In this document: in pieces, positions 17,970 through 26,804 of the stretch
Layout: every line of letters starts with the position of its first letter
Position numbering within the stretch: position 1 is the first letter of the stretch
Source of the DNA: Spirochaetales bacterium
GTDB lineage: Bacteria; Spirochaetota; Spirochaetia; SZUA-6; RPPD01
Length of the DNA: 49,173 nt
Reading direction: 5' to 3'
NCBI GenBank assembly: GCA_016930675.1
Contig: JAFGGG010000020.1
Coordinates: 1 to 49,173 of the forward strand
Made by a program: the position numbers and the translations under genes
Notes under the pieces: generated by a model
What the model was told of the DNA's origin: nothing
Seen by the model: the letters and a program-made list of their open reading frames with translations, nothing else
Database searches by the model: none

Positions 17970-18572
17970 ATGAAAAAACGTTTTATACTTTTCCGTGTAG
18001 TGTTTTTTGTTTTATGTATCAGCTTTACCGTATCATTACTCAATTCGGATAACATGCTTGTGTCCAATGGCGGTTTGATTTTGATGATAATCGCCAGCTC
18101 GAATTTTAGAGATGAGGAGCTGCGGGTTCCCAAACAAATATTTGAGCAGAACGGCTATCAGGTAAAAATAGCCTGTTCGACAAAATCCACGGTCACCGGT
18201 ATGCTGGGCGCGCGGGTGAATCCCGATCTTTTACTTGAGCGTGTTAAGGTCGATGACTATGCGGCGGTTGTGTTTGTGGGCGGTGGAGGAGCCGAAGAAT
18301 ATTACAACAGTCCTGCGGCACATGCTGTGGCCCGGCAGGCGTTCAACAAAGGAATACTTATCTGCGCCATCTGTATTGCTCCCAATATTTTAGCTTACGC
18401 GGGTATTCTTACGAATAAGCAAGCCACCTGTTTTAACTCGGAAATTCTTAAGGCAAAAGGAGCGGTTTTTACCGGTAAAGCGGTCGAGCAGGACGGCACT
18501 GTCATCACCGCTAATGGGCCTCAGGCTGCGGGGGATTTTGCCCGTAAGATTATAACGGCTCTTAAACAATAG
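17970..18572 (+). CDS. DJ-1/PfpI family protein with N-terminal signal or anchor
   Basis: 200 residues. An N-terminal hydrophobic segment (FILFRVVFFVLCISFTVSLL) precedes a DJ-1/PfpI fold. The conserved Glu of NFRDEELRVP and the nucleophile-elbow Cys in ILICAICIAPNILAYAGIL are present, followed by DGTVITANGP. The family covers glyoxalase/deglycase-like enzymes and amidases. An exported version is less usual; the segment may be a membrane anchor. A strong site (AAGGGGGAAG) precedes the ATG. It stands alone after trkA, convergent with the sugar phosphotransferase gene. Confidence 0.88.
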   Translation: MKKRFILFRVVFFVLCISFTVSLLNSDNMLVSNGGLILMIIASSNFRDEELRVPKQIFEQNGYQVKIACSTKSTVTGMLGARVNPDLLLERVKVDDYAAVVFVGGGGAEEYYNSPAAHAVARQAFNKGILICAICIAPNILAYAGILTNKQATCFNSEILKAKGAVFTGKAVEQDGTVITANGPQAAGDFARKIITALKQ

Positions 18573-18629
18573 AAAGTGATGCCGCGTTTTTAGACCGGAT
18601 AATGCGCGCAGTTTGATTTTTATAGATTC

Positions 18630-20081
18630 TTATTGATAGCTTTTCGTGAAAAAGGGCGCGATCACTATGCGCAGACTTTTAACCAGTATTTTCAGATCAA
18701 AATAAAATGACCAGTTTTTTCGGTAAGATAAATCCAAAGAGACCCATTTTTCAAAGCTTAAGGTATTTCTGCCGTAAATCTGGGGCAGACCGGTAACTCC
18801 CGGCACGCATTCCAGTCTTAACATGTCGTGATCCGAATAGGCTTCCACCTCGTTAATCAGATGCGGCCTCGGTCCTACCAGACTCAAATCACCTTTGAGC
18901 ACACTGATTAACTGAGGGAGTTCATCCATGCTGTATTTTCTGATTATTCTGCCCACGCGAGTAACACGGGGATCGTTCTTGATTTTAAAAAGCGGTCCGT
19001 CCCCGCGCTCGTTATATTTAAGCAGTTTTTGCTTTAAAACTTCCGCGTTAAGGATCATGGAGCGGAATTTGTAGAATTTTATAATTTTACCGTTTATGCC
19101 GACCCGTTTACTCACATAAAGAATCGGGCCTCCGTCTTCCAATTTTATGGCAAGTGCGATAAACAGGCTTAAAGGCAGGAAGAGAAAAAGTGAAAACGCC
19201 ACCAGTACCAGGTCAAGTATTCTTTTAAAGGTTATCTGCATCAGCGAGTCCCGGTGGGTGGCAATATTATTGAAGACCGTCACATAGGTCGTTATGCCCA
19301 GCCAGAAGCTTTTTTTGGGGATTTTTTGTATCGAATCGATAAGAGAGTAGTCGATCGAATTATTTTTACAGTAATCCACAAGACCGGAAACCGCATTGCG
19401 CGGCAGCTCCGGTGAGTTGGTAATAATTACCTCTCCCACATTAAGTCTGCAGAGCAGATTTTTAATCTGTTTGTACGAGATCTTTTTTGTGTTGCGCTGG
19501 CTGTCATGAAAATACCACTGCCTGTTCTTGAGTGTTAGCGTGCCGGTATATTTTTTGGAAATCTGGTTGTAAGGAAAAAGAGTGTCTAATTCCGGATAAT
19601 TTTCTTTATTACCGATAATCATGATATTTTTCTTTAAATAACCTGCTTTGACCAAATGCGATATCCAGCTTGAAGACATGAGATTGATTACTATGAAGCT
19701 TATGATATTGCAGATAAGCAGGATAAGAGAAATAAAAATATATCTTTCCAGCAGCGGGTCTTTTAAAAGCAGAGGATTGAATATCAGAAACAGGACCACA
19801 CAGAGGGGGATGAAGAGGGTGGTGTACATAATATTCTTTAAAATGATGATTTTATTTGATAAGAGGAAGTAATGATAATCATAAGAATAGAGGTCTTTCC
19901 AGGTGAGGAGGAAGTAAAGGCCGCAGCTGACTAAGTGGATGCAGAAAGGAAAGATGAGGGATAATTCTTTATGGATTACCGGCATTAAAAAATGATTCGA
20001 AACAACATAGTAGATGAGATAGAAACCAAAACTGTGAATAAGTAAATAAAAAAGAAATCTTGTAATCTTATGTAAATTCAT
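18630..20081 (-). CDS. Undecaprenyl-phosphate sugar phosphotransferase (WcaJ/WbaP-type)
   Basis: 483 residues. The N-terminal half has about four membrane segments and a Rossmann-like CoA-binding-fold middle domain. The C-terminal third is a bacterial sugar-transferase domain: KRILDLVLVAFSLF membrane hairpin, then SKRVGINGKIIKFYKFRSM, ADR-like RVTRVGRIIRKYSMDELPQL, SLVGPRP and PGVTGLPQIYGR. These enzymes transfer a sugar-1-phosphate to undecaprenyl phosphate to start capsule, O-antigen or exopolysaccharide units. No other glycan-assembly genes surround it apart from the Wzi-like protein gene divergently transcribed at 20253, so it may be an orphan initiator. AGGTAGAG precedes the ATG. Confidence 0.93.
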   Translation of the reverse strand: MNLHKITRFLFYLLIHSFGFYLIYYVVSNHFLMPVIHKELSLIFPFCIHLVSCGLYFLLTWKDLYSYDYHYFLLSNKIIILKNIMYTTLFIPLCVVLFLIFNPLLLKDPLLERYIFISLILLICNIISFIVINLMSSSWISHLVKAGYLKKNIMIIGNKENYPELDTLFPYNQISKKYTGTLTLKNRQWYFHDSQRNTKKISYKQIKNLLCRLNVGEVIITNSPELPRNAVSGLVDYCKNNSIDYSLIDSIQKIPKKSFWLGITTYVTVFNNIATHRDSLMQITFKRILDLVLVAFSLFLFLPLSLFIALAIKLEDGGPILYVSKRVGINGKIIKFYKFRSMILNAEVLKQKLLKYNERGDGPLFKIKNDPRVTRVGRIIRKYSMDELPQLISVLKGDLSLVGPRPHLINEVEAYSDHDMLRLECVPGVTGLPQIYGRNTLSFEKWVSLDLSYRKNWSFYFDLKILVKSLRIVIAPFFTKSYQ

Positions 20082-20252
20082 TACTCTACCTAATTATAAT
20101 TATATACATTCAGACGGCATTTTTCCAAAAAAATATAGAAATTACTATATAAGCCTTTTATAAAAGACTCCTTAAAAGGAAATTGCCGATATATATAATA
20201 AAATTCTTGTTTCATATCAAAAAAAAAGTTATGCTTGAAAACACAAGCAGCG

Positions 20253-21947
20253 ATGAAACATCATGTAAACCTGATAATAGTTCTTATGCTCTTTTTATCT
20301 ATATCGGCCTTGGCCCAAGAGAATCTGACTGTGGATCTGGGCCATCCTGTGTATCATATTTTGAAAATAGCCGAAATCAAAGGAGCGCTCACCAATCTCA
20401 GCAGAGTCAAACCTTATTCCAAAAGCGCGGTCATCCGCTACCTGGAAACAGCGTATGACAACCGGTCAAAGCTGGACGCCCAAGATCTCGTTTTAATTGA
20501 AAGCTATCTGAATGAATTTAAAAGCGTAAACAGCGGGTTTGAACACGGAAACCAGGCGGTACAGGGGGGTCTGGGGCTGTTCATGGCAGGTGTATGCTTT
20601 GAGTCCGATTACAGAGTGAATATTAATGATCTTTCCAATGTACACATGTTTAACGGCTTGCGGTTATATATGAAAGGCGATATCAGCGACTTTTTTTCCT
20701 ATTACGGCTGCTTCGGCGTTACCTACGACAAAGTTGACCCGCAGTGTTTTGCCCCGTATAGTTTCAGCAAACAGTGGGACGGATTCCATTTGGGATTCGG
20801 CGATCCCCGTTACAGTGACGACGGGATTGAACCTTATCCCTACTTCAGTTTTATTCTGGAAAACGAGCTGACGGCTCAATTCTTTAATGATGATCTGACC
20901 ATACGCTTTGCCCGCCTGCGCAGGGACTGGGGAGAAGGCGCGGGCAACCTGTATTTGTCCGAAAGCGCGCGTCCTTTTGAAGGCGTGGAACTGCACGCCC
21001 GGCTGGCTCCCGGCGTGAATATCGCGTATAATGTGGGTTCTTTGGGAAACTGGCTACAGGAAAACCAGCTGAGCAGTACCAATCTTTCGTTTCAGAAAAT
21101 GCTTACGCTTCAGATGCTTGAGTTCTTTCCCTTTGACTGGTGCTATGTATCCGTGACCAGTGTGGCTGTTTGGGGCAAACGTTTCGAGTTGGGATATCTG
21201 AATCCGCTTATGTACCCGGTTTTGCACCAGAACCTGCACGGTAATTTTGATAATGTGGCCCAGATCATTAACTGCTCGTTCGATATCGCGGGATTTGTCC
21301 GGGTCCACGGATCGCTTTTTGTGGATGAAATGGAGCTTGTCAATTTAAGCGAGCTGTTTACGCGTCCCAGGAATATGTTTGCTGTTCAATGTGGCGTGGA
21401 GATTCCCATTCCCGGTCTGCCCGCGACCTTGCTCACTCTGCAGTATACCAAGATCGAACCCTTTGTTTATGCCCACTATCCGGAGGAATATGTTCCCACT
21501 ATGGGTACGGATGTGGATATGAGCTTCACTCATGATAATGAAAACCTGGGCTATTATCTGCCGCCCAATTCGGATGAGTTTTTAATAAAAATCGAGGCGT
21601 TGTTATTGCACAATCTGCTTGTGGGTGTGAAATATCAACTCATTCGCCACGGTACGAATGATTGGAATCTGCTGGCCGGAGCACCGGTAATTTACGGAGA
21701 TGTGAACATACCCTTTGATTACGATCAGGAGGATGCGTATCCCGATAAAAGCTTTCTTAACGACGGGATATATGACTGGAACAATATCATCACTTTGGAA
21801 GCTACCTACACGTTCCCTCAGTTTCCCGTCAGCCTTACCGTTTTATACAGTTTTTGTTACATAACATGGGATGCTAATGACAGCGGTGTGAGTCCGCCTG
21901 ATGATGTGGTAAAAAATATCATTTCTGTAAAAGTTAAAATTTTTTAA
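20253..21947 (+). CDS. Wzi-like capsule-assembly outer-membrane protein
   Basis: 564 residues from ATG 20253; a TTG six codons upstream is less likely. It has a Sec signal (LIIVLMLFLSISALAQ). Residues about 25-100 are a helical segment (VYHILKIAEIKGAL, SKSAVIRYLETAYDNRS) typical of the pre-barrel region in Wzi-type proteins. The remainder is a large beta-barrel with GDPRYSDDGIEPYP and RLRRDWGEGAGNLYLSESARPFEGVEL, matching the conserved R-W-G-G-NL-S region of Wzi. It ends IISVKVKIF with terminal Phe. Wzi proteins anchor or export surface glycan; its partner may be the divergent sugar phosphotransferase. Confidence 0.8.
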   Translation: MKHHVNLIIVLMLFLSISALAQENLTVDLGHPVYHILKIAEIKGALTNLSRVKPYSKSAVIRYLETAYDNRSKLDAQDLVLIESYLNEFKSVNSGFEHGNQAVQGGLGLFMAGVCFESDYRVNINDLSNVHMFNGLRLYMKGDISDFFSYYGCFGVTYDKVDPQCFAPYSFSKQWDGFHLGFGDPRYSDDGIEPYPYFSFILENELTAQFFNDDLTIRFARLRRDWGEGAGNLYLSESARPFEGVELHARLAPGVNIAYNVGSLGNWLQENQLSSTNLSFQKMLTLQMLEFFPFDWCYVSVTSVAVWGKRFELGYLNPLMYPVLHQNLHGNFDNVAQIINCSFDIAGFVRVHGSLFVDEMELVNLSELFTRPRNMFAVQCGVEIPIPGLPATLLTLQYTKIEPFVYAHYPEEYVPTMGTDVDMSFTHDNENLGYYLPPNSDEFLIKIEALLLHNLLVGVKYQLIRHGTNDWNLLAGAPVIYGDVNIPFDYDQEDAYPDKSFLNDGIYDWNNIITLEATYTFPQFPVSLTVLYSFCYITWDANDSGVSPPDDVVKNIISVKVKIF

Positions 21948-21964
21948 AAGAGGTCCGCGTTTTA

Positions 21965-22699
21965 ATGAAAAGGCTTGTGTTCATAATTGTGCTGTTGTTA
22001 CTCTGTATTACCGGTTACGCGGACCATTACTCGAATTTGAACACACAAAAGATCGAAGAACTGCTTGTCGGAGGCTGGGAGTGCCACCGTTTTTTTAAGG
22101 ACGGGGAGTATAATCAGGTTATATTCACGGGGATGTGGAAGCTTTCGGGACGAACACTGTATATTCAAACTTCGAATTTTTACAGGGATGTTATTGTGTA
22201 CATATGGCAGATCGAATATATAAGTGCTGAAAAAATCATATTTAAAGAGGGTGGTAAACAGCATACGCTAAGAAAAACAGAAAGTGATCTTGTGTTGGCT
22301 GTTGTTAAAAATGATGTGGCGCAGGTAAGGAGCTTAATTGCCCAAGGAAGAAATGTTAATATTAAAGCGGTTTGCACCGCCACCATCCCCCACTCACTGT
22401 TAAGCTGCTTAATAGAAGACAAAAGTGAAACCGCCAATGTTATAATGCAAATGCTTCTGGATGCGGGGGCGGACCCCGATTTAACGATCGGCATACAGCT
22501 TGATCCTATGAAAATTGAAGATACGCATACAACTCCTTTAATGCGCGCGGTGCGTTATAATAATCTTGCCGCCGCCCGGATTTTGATAAACGCGGGAGCC
22601 GATATTCATAAAAAAAATCAGGAAGGAAAAACGGCTTTGAACATTGCCGTAGAACAAGGTAACGCGGAGATGATCCAGCTATTGCGAGCCGCGAAGTAA
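21965..22699 (+). CDS. Exported protein: lipocalin-like N-domain plus ankyrin repeats
   Basis: 244 residues with a Sec signal (MKRLVFIIVLLLLCITGYA). Residues 25-100 are a small beta domain (LLVGGWECHRFFKDG, TGMWKLSGRTLYIQ, IIFKEGGKQHTLRK) resembling lipocalin-like/DUF-type stability domains. Residues 105-244 hold about four ankyrin units (LLSCLIEDKSE...MLLDAGADPDL, TTPLMRAVRYNNLAAARILINAGADI, KTALNIAVEQGNAEMIQLL). It starts 17 bp after the Wzi-like gene with an AGAGGTC site, and the next ankyrin gene starts 32 bp later. It therefore heads an ankyrin operon, perhaps attached to the Wzi-like gene. Confidence 0.85.
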   Translation: MKRLVFIIVLLLLCITGYADHYSNLNTQKIEELLVGGWECHRFFKDGEYNQVIFTGMWKLSGRTLYIQTSNFYRDVIVYIWQIEYISAEKIIFKEGGKQHTLRKTESDLVLAVVKNDVAQVRSLIAQGRNVNIKAVCTATIPHSLLSCLIEDKSETANVIMQMLLDAGADPDLTIGIQLDPMKIEDTHTTPLMRAVRYNNLAAARILINAGADIHKKNQEGKTALNIAVEQGNAEMIQLLRAAK

Positions 22700-22731
22700 T
22701 GAAAAAAAGCCGGACATGAGAATGAGAAGTC

Positions 22732-24090
22732 ATGAAACAGATACTTTTTAGGGTAAGTCTCCTCATATGCTTAACCGCGGTTTCCTTTGCCGATAGTAGC
22801 GGCGAATTGATTGCGGCGGCCCGTTCAGGAGATTACAGCGGTGTAAAACACTTGATTGAAAGCGGAACCAATATAAACGCCGGAAATCAAAAAGGGGAAA
22901 CAGCGCTGATGTGGTCTTCGTTGCTGGGCCGCGAGCAGATAGTTGAGCTGCTTTTAAACAAAGGAGCGGCTGTATACAAAAAAAATCATATCGGTGATAC
23001 GGCTTTGATGTGGGCCGCGGGTGAGGGCCATTACAGAATTGTGGAATTGCTGTTAAAAGCGGGAGCTGAGGTTAACATCAGAAATGATTTTGATTACACA
23101 CCCCTGATGTTGGCGGTAATAAGCGGTAATAAGGATACGGTTTCTCTGCTGCTTAAATTCAGCGCCGAGCTTGATCAAAGAAATAAGAATCAGGACACGG
23201 AACTGATGATAGCCTGCTTGTATGGTTATCCGGAGATCGTGAAAACACTGATTGTGGCGGGAGCGGATGTAGAGGTCAAGGATGAACTGGATTTTACACC
23301 CCTAATGCTTGCTGCTCTGCAGGGAAATGCGGAGAGTGCTAAATATCTTATTCAGGCGGGAGCGGAGGTAAACGCGCTTAACACCTTAAACTGGACAGCA
23401 TTAATGTGGGCCGCGGAAAAAGGACATGTAGATATCATGAAGCTGCTGATAGAAGCAGGCGCGAATATAAATCTTAAAAACAGGGACAAAGACCCGGCTT
23501 TGATTTTAGCCATGCGGGGAAAACAGGCCCGCGCTGCCCATCTCTTGCTGGACGCCGGGGCGGATATAAAGGTAAAAGGTATAGGCGGTTTTTCGGTTTT
23601 GATGTATGCCGTTACCATGGGTGATCTTGACATGGTCAAACGTCTCATGGCAATGGGAGCGGATATCAACGCCCAAAGTGACAGTTATTCCAACGCCCTC
23701 ATGGTAGCAGCAGGAAAGGATAATCCGGAAATCTTGAAACTGCTTATCGAAAAAGGGTGCCCGCTTGATAAAAGAGATTATTTCAGAGAGTCGGCTCTGG
23801 ATAAGGCCATAAAAAACGGGAATACCGAAAACGTGCGCATATTAATCGCAGCAGGTGCGGATACCGGGAATTTATACGGAACGGTTAATGAGAATTTTTT
23901 ACGTATCCGCGTACAGCCCGAGCTTAAAGCCGATATTGTGGCAAGGCTTTCGAAGGGTGACAGAGTAAAGATATTGCAAAAAACAAAACAAAAGAAAAAA
24001 GCCGAAGGATTTGAAGATTATTGGTATTATATTCTGAAATCCGACGGAACCCTAGGCTGGTCTTTCGGGCACTATATTGATGTGGAATAG
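22732..24090 (+). CDS. Exported ankyrin-repeat protein with C-terminal SH3-like domain
   Basis: 452 residues. Signal peptide (MKQILFRVSLLICLTAVSFA), then about eleven ankyrin units over residues 24-385 with the consensus G-TALMWAA..GH..IVELLLKAGAEVN. A bacterial SH3 (SH3_3-like) domain follows from about 390 to 452 (NFLRIRVQPELKADIVARLSKGDRVKIL ... DYWYYILKSDGTLGWSFGHYIDVE). This SH3 module is shared with the 32534-34891 and 40904-42124 products. Exported ankyrins act as binding scaffolds; SH3_3 domains often bind cell-wall peptides. It overlaps the next gene's start by 11 bp. Confidence 0.93.
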   Translation: MKQILFRVSLLICLTAVSFADSSGELIAAARSGDYSGVKHLIESGTNINAGNQKGETALMWSSLLGREQIVELLLNKGAAVYKKNHIGDTALMWAAGEGHYRIVELLLKAGAEVNIRNDFDYTPLMLAVISGNKDTVSLLLKFSAELDQRNKNQDTELMIACLYGYPEIVKTLIVAGADVEVKDELDFTPLMLAALQGNAESAKYLIQAGAEVNALNTLNWTALMWAAEKGHVDIMKLLIEAGANINLKNRDKDPALILAMRGKQARAAHLLLDAGADIKVKGIGGFSVLMYAVTMGDLDMVKRLMAMGADINAQSDSYSNALMVAAGKDNPEILKLLIEKGCPLDKRDYFRESALDKAIKNGNTENVRILIAAGADTGNLYGTVNENFLRIRVQPELKADIVARLSKGDRVKILQKTKQKKKAEGFEDYWYYILKSDGTLGWSFGHYIDVE

Positions 24091-24658
24091 TAGAAAAATA
24101 ATAACATTACTTTTATTACTGCCATCCGTCTTTATGTGTACTGAAAAATCCTTATTAAAATACGAATCCGAGGTTATGGTGTGTTCAGGCGAGGGGCTTT
24201 CGGTAAACATTCAGTACGTATGCCAGTACAATGCTAAAACTAATAATGAGAATATTCAGGCCGGCATAGAATCAGCTATGTATGATATATTTTCTGACAG
24301 ATTTTCTAAAACCGGGATCAAAGATTTATTAAATAAAAGAGAGATTTTTAGATTTAATCCTCAGGATATAAAAGATATTAATCAGGATCTGAAGCAGCTG
24401 GGCATCAAAATCCGGAGCATACTCATCAAGAAGGTCATATTCTCGGAACAAATACAGGAAGTAGTAGATTTAAAAAATAGAATTCTTAATGAAAAGCAAA
24501 AATTGGAATCGTTATTAGGCCGTATCGCGGATCTTCCTGAAAAAATGAAGAAAGACTATGCTGAAGAAATTGAAAATCATGAAATACTGATACAGGGATT
24601 GGAAAATAATATACTTGCAATTGATAAATGGGGTATTTATGAAAAAATACATCCGTGA
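24080..24658 (+). CDS. Small lipoprotein with SPFH/prohibitin-like region
   Basis: 192 residues from the ATG at 24080, overlapping the end of the ankyrin gene. The signal has a relaxed lipobox (LPSVFMC). The body matches the second half of an SPFH/Band-7 domain: DLKQLGIKIRSILIKKVIFSEQIQEV followed by a coiled coil (ILNEKQKLESLLGRIADLPEKMKKDYAEEIENHE). In prohibitins the equivalent is 'GI...VLIkxIxFpxxI...' and then the coiled coil. The protein is much shorter than true prohibitins (about 280) and is anchored by lipid rather than a transmembrane helix. The function is unknown. Its 3' end overlaps the 5' end of the uxaC remnant by 20 bp, suggesting that junction may be a deletion scar. Confidence 0.65.
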   Translation: MWNSRKIITLLLLLPSVFMCTEKSLLKYESEVMVCSGEGLSVNIQYVCQYNAKTNNENIQAGIESAMYDIFSDRFSKTGIKDLLNKREIFRFNPQDIKDINQDLKQLGIKIRSILIKKVIFSEQIQEVVDLKNRILNEKQKLESLLGRIADLPEKMKKDYAEEIENHEILIQGLENNILAIDKWGIYEKIHP

Positions 24659-25423
24659 TCACTTTTTAGTGCAGTCAAAATTGGCCCGAAAGCTGTACCA
24701 TGAGTATGCCGAGCACCTGCCTGTTATTGATTTTCACACTCATCTGCCGTCCGCTACAACACAAAATGAGTTTATAAATGAAGATAATTTTAAACAGGCA
24801 CGCGACACATTTTTCGGTCTGGGCTTAGGAGAGTTTAAAAAAGTGCATGATCTTAATTTTATGGGTACGGTCACGGCCAGTTATGTTTTTGCAGCGGATA
24901 TGATTCAACAAAAGCGGGGAGCGATTTTAAACATCTCTTCCATGAGCGCGTACAGGCCGCTTACAAAAATACCTGCCTACTCTGCGGCAAAATCGGCCGT
25001 GAATAACTTCACCCGCTGGCTGGCCGTTCACCTGGCAAAGGTAAGCGTCAGGGTGAACGCGCTGGCCCCGGGATTTCTGCTGACCGACCAGAACCGTTTT
25101 TTACTTCCGAAAAAGCCACCACCTATGGTGGTGGTTAAAAAGATGCTGAAAAAGGGGTGGCTTTTTCTTCCTCCTTGCACCCCGAAGGGGTGCTCCCTCA
25201 CCTACCACCAGCAAAGCTGGTGGTAGGTTGATTGCATGAAGAAAAAAACGGCGGTCTGACGGAGAGGGGCAAAAAAATTATTCAGCATACGCCTATGAAA
25301 AAATTCGGAGACCCGGAGAATTTAACCGGCCCCATGCTTTTTCTGTTATCGGATCTGGCGAGTTTTATCACCGGCGTGATCCTGCCGGTAGACGGAGGAT
25401 TTAACGCGTTTTCAGGAGTATAA
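24639..25423 (+). pseudogene. uxaC-SDR chimera, interrupted hexuronate-pathway remnant
   Basis: The first 45-50 codons (MKKYIRDHFLV, ARKLYHEYAEHLPVIDFHTHLP) match the N-terminus of uronate isomerase UxaC, including the metal-binding HxH. The frame then switches without a stop to the C-terminal half of a short-chain dehydrogenase (VHDLNFMGT, ILNISSMSAYRPLTKIPAYSAAKSAVNNFTRWLA, RVNALAPGFLLTDQNR), resembling the D-mannonate/fructuronate oxidoreductase SDR type. The SDR nucleotide-binding half is missing. A 128-bp hairpin element (25107-25234) then shifts the frame, and the SDR tail resumes at 25235 (HEEKNGGLTERGKKIIQHTP to VDGGFNAFSGV). A deletion between adjacent uxaC and SDR genes plus an insertion explains this. 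It is not functional as either enzyme. Confidence 0.8.
25107..25234. mobile_element. Hairpin-rich mini-element inserted in SDR remnant
   Basis: The boundaries come from splicing the two SDR halves back together (FLL, then HEEKNGG). The 128-bp insert is out of frame and almost entirely self-complementary. It holds an 8-bp perfect hairpin at 25116-25134 (loop TAT), a 12-bp long-range pairing of 25109-25120 with 25156-25167, a 7-bp hairpin at 25177-25193 (loop GAA), and a 13-bp hairpin at 25200-25228 (loop AAA). There is no coding capacity and no clear target duplication. End palindromes without terminal inverted repeats recall non-autonomous IS200/IS605-type or REP-like elements. The family is not identified. 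Confidence 0.65.
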
Positions 25424-25455
25424 CCTGTTAAAATAAAAAAACGGAGGTAGAGGCA

Positions 25456-26631
25456 ATGAAAAAAACATCAAAACTCTTGCGTATTGTAATGTTAATTGTT
25501 TCAATTGGAGTAATTATCGGCGGTTCCGTGCTTTCAACTCACGTGTGGGGGGGCAAACCGGAGGGGCTTGAACTGCCTGAAGAGTTCAAGATCGGCGCGG
25601 AAATGACATTAAGCCACATCGGGCAGGTTAATAATATTCCCAATCCGGTGCTCAAAGCAGCGTTCGGCCTGCGAACAAAGGAAGATCTGAGCAAGACCTT
25701 TTCTTCCCTTAACCTGAGTGAACAGGAAGCTGTCACGCTTATCAGACAGCACTGGGCGCTGGCGCAGGAAGAAAGCAGCAAGGACTGGATTAAAATTGTT
25801 ATCAAGTTCGCTTTGTGGTTTGTGTTCCTCTTTCTGGTTTTCCTGCTGCTGCGCGCGGCCAAAATACAGACTGCTTTACGCAGATGGCTCTACGCCCTGG
25901 CTGTGCTTGGTTTCGGCGTGGTCTTGGGAGCCGATCCTTCGCCCATGGGAACGGTCAAGGACGCGGTTGTGCTTTTTGCTGTTTCAGGCGCCGTGTTTTG
26001 GCCTCGTCTGGCGGCTTTCGGCGTGCTCATTGTGTTTGTGCTGCTGGCCAATAAGTTTATCTGCTCCTGGGGATGCCAGATCGGTACCCTGCAGGACTTT
26101 CTGTTTAGGCTGAACCGCAACCGCAAGGACAGCGCACGGCTTTTCGCGCCTCAGATAAAACCGCCCTTTTGGCTTTCCAACAGCGTGCGTATTTTATTTT
26201 TCATATGCTTGATCGCAGTCGCGTTCCTGTGGGCTGCCGATCTTATTGAGCCCATTGATCCTTTTCGCATCTTTAAACCGCTGACATTGGGGATTATAAC
26301 CATGGCTTTCATAGCGGTTGTGCTGGCGCTCAGTGTTTTTATATACCGGCCGTGGTGTCATTTCTTCTGTCCGTTCGGTCTGGTAGGCTGGATTTTTGAA
26401 AAAATCTCGCTCTATAAAATTCATGTGAATTACGACACCTGCACGGCCTGCGACGCGTGCGCCAAGGCCTGTCCCTCCACGGTGATGAGCGCCATCCTGA
26501 AGCGCGATAAAAAGACAATACCCGACTGCTTCAGCTGCGGTACCTGCATTTCCGTGTGTCCCACATCATCCGTGAGTTTCAAGGCCGGGCCTCGCCAAAA
26601 ACCGCCTCCGGGGAAATTCGCCAAGGACTGA
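25456..26631 (+). CDS. NapH/CcoG-like polyferredoxin membrane protein
   Basis: 391 residues. An N-terminal anchor (IVMLIVSIGVIIGGSVL) is followed by an exported helical region and five or six membrane segments. Two CxxxCP/CxxxC-type cytoplasmic motifs (FICSWGCQIGTLQD and WCHFFCPFGLVGW) are the NapH/NosR/RnfB-like signature. The C-terminus has two [4Fe-4S] ferredoxin motifs, CTACDACAKACPS and CFSCGTCISVCPT. It should pass electrons between the membrane quinone pool or ferredoxin and a partner reductase, but no such partner is encoded in the window. GGAGG lies ten bases before the ATG. Confidence 0.88.
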   Translation: MKKTSKLLRIVMLIVSIGVIIGGSVLSTHVWGGKPEGLELPEEFKIGAEMTLSHIGQVNNIPNPVLKAAFGLRTKEDLSKTFSSLNLSEQEAVTLIRQHWALAQEESSKDWIKIVIKFALWFVFLFLVFLLLRAAKIQTALRRWLYALAVLGFGVVLGADPSPMGTVKDAVVLFAVSGAVFWPRLAAFGVLIVFVLLANKFICSWGCQIGTLQDFLFRLNRNRKDSARLFAPQIKPPFWLSNSVRILFFICLIAVAFLWAADLIEPIDPFRIFKPLTLGIITMAFIAVVLALSVFIYRPWCHFFCPFGLVGWIFEKISLYKIHVNYDTCTACDACAKACPSTVMSAILKRDKKTIPDCFSCGTCISVCPTSSVSFKAGPRQKPPPGKFAKD

Positions 26632-26646
26632 CAGGCAGCTTCTGAT

Positions 26647-26760
26647 TTAAAGCGGACCGTTAATAAAAAGAACAGCAGGGGTCAAACAGCCTTAAGTTAT
26701 GCGCAGGGATATGGTCGTAAAGAGGCGGTACAGGCTTTTAAAGAAGCCGGTGCAAAATAG
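26647..26760 (+). pseudogene. Ankyrin-gene 3' remnant
   Basis: The frame ending at TAG 26758-26760 reads VNKKNSRGQTALSYAQ, then GYGRKEAVQAFKEAGAK. This is a perfect final ankyrin unit of the type that ends neighbouring ankyrin proteins (for example LLIEAGAKE). No start codon or earlier unit is present; the frame fuses to non-coding sequence just after the 26631 stop. It is the surviving tail of a deleted ankyrin gene. Confidence 0.7.
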
Positions 26761-26804
26761 AGAAACTATTAAACCTAATTTCAGGCTGTTGAAAACCCTT
26801 TTGC

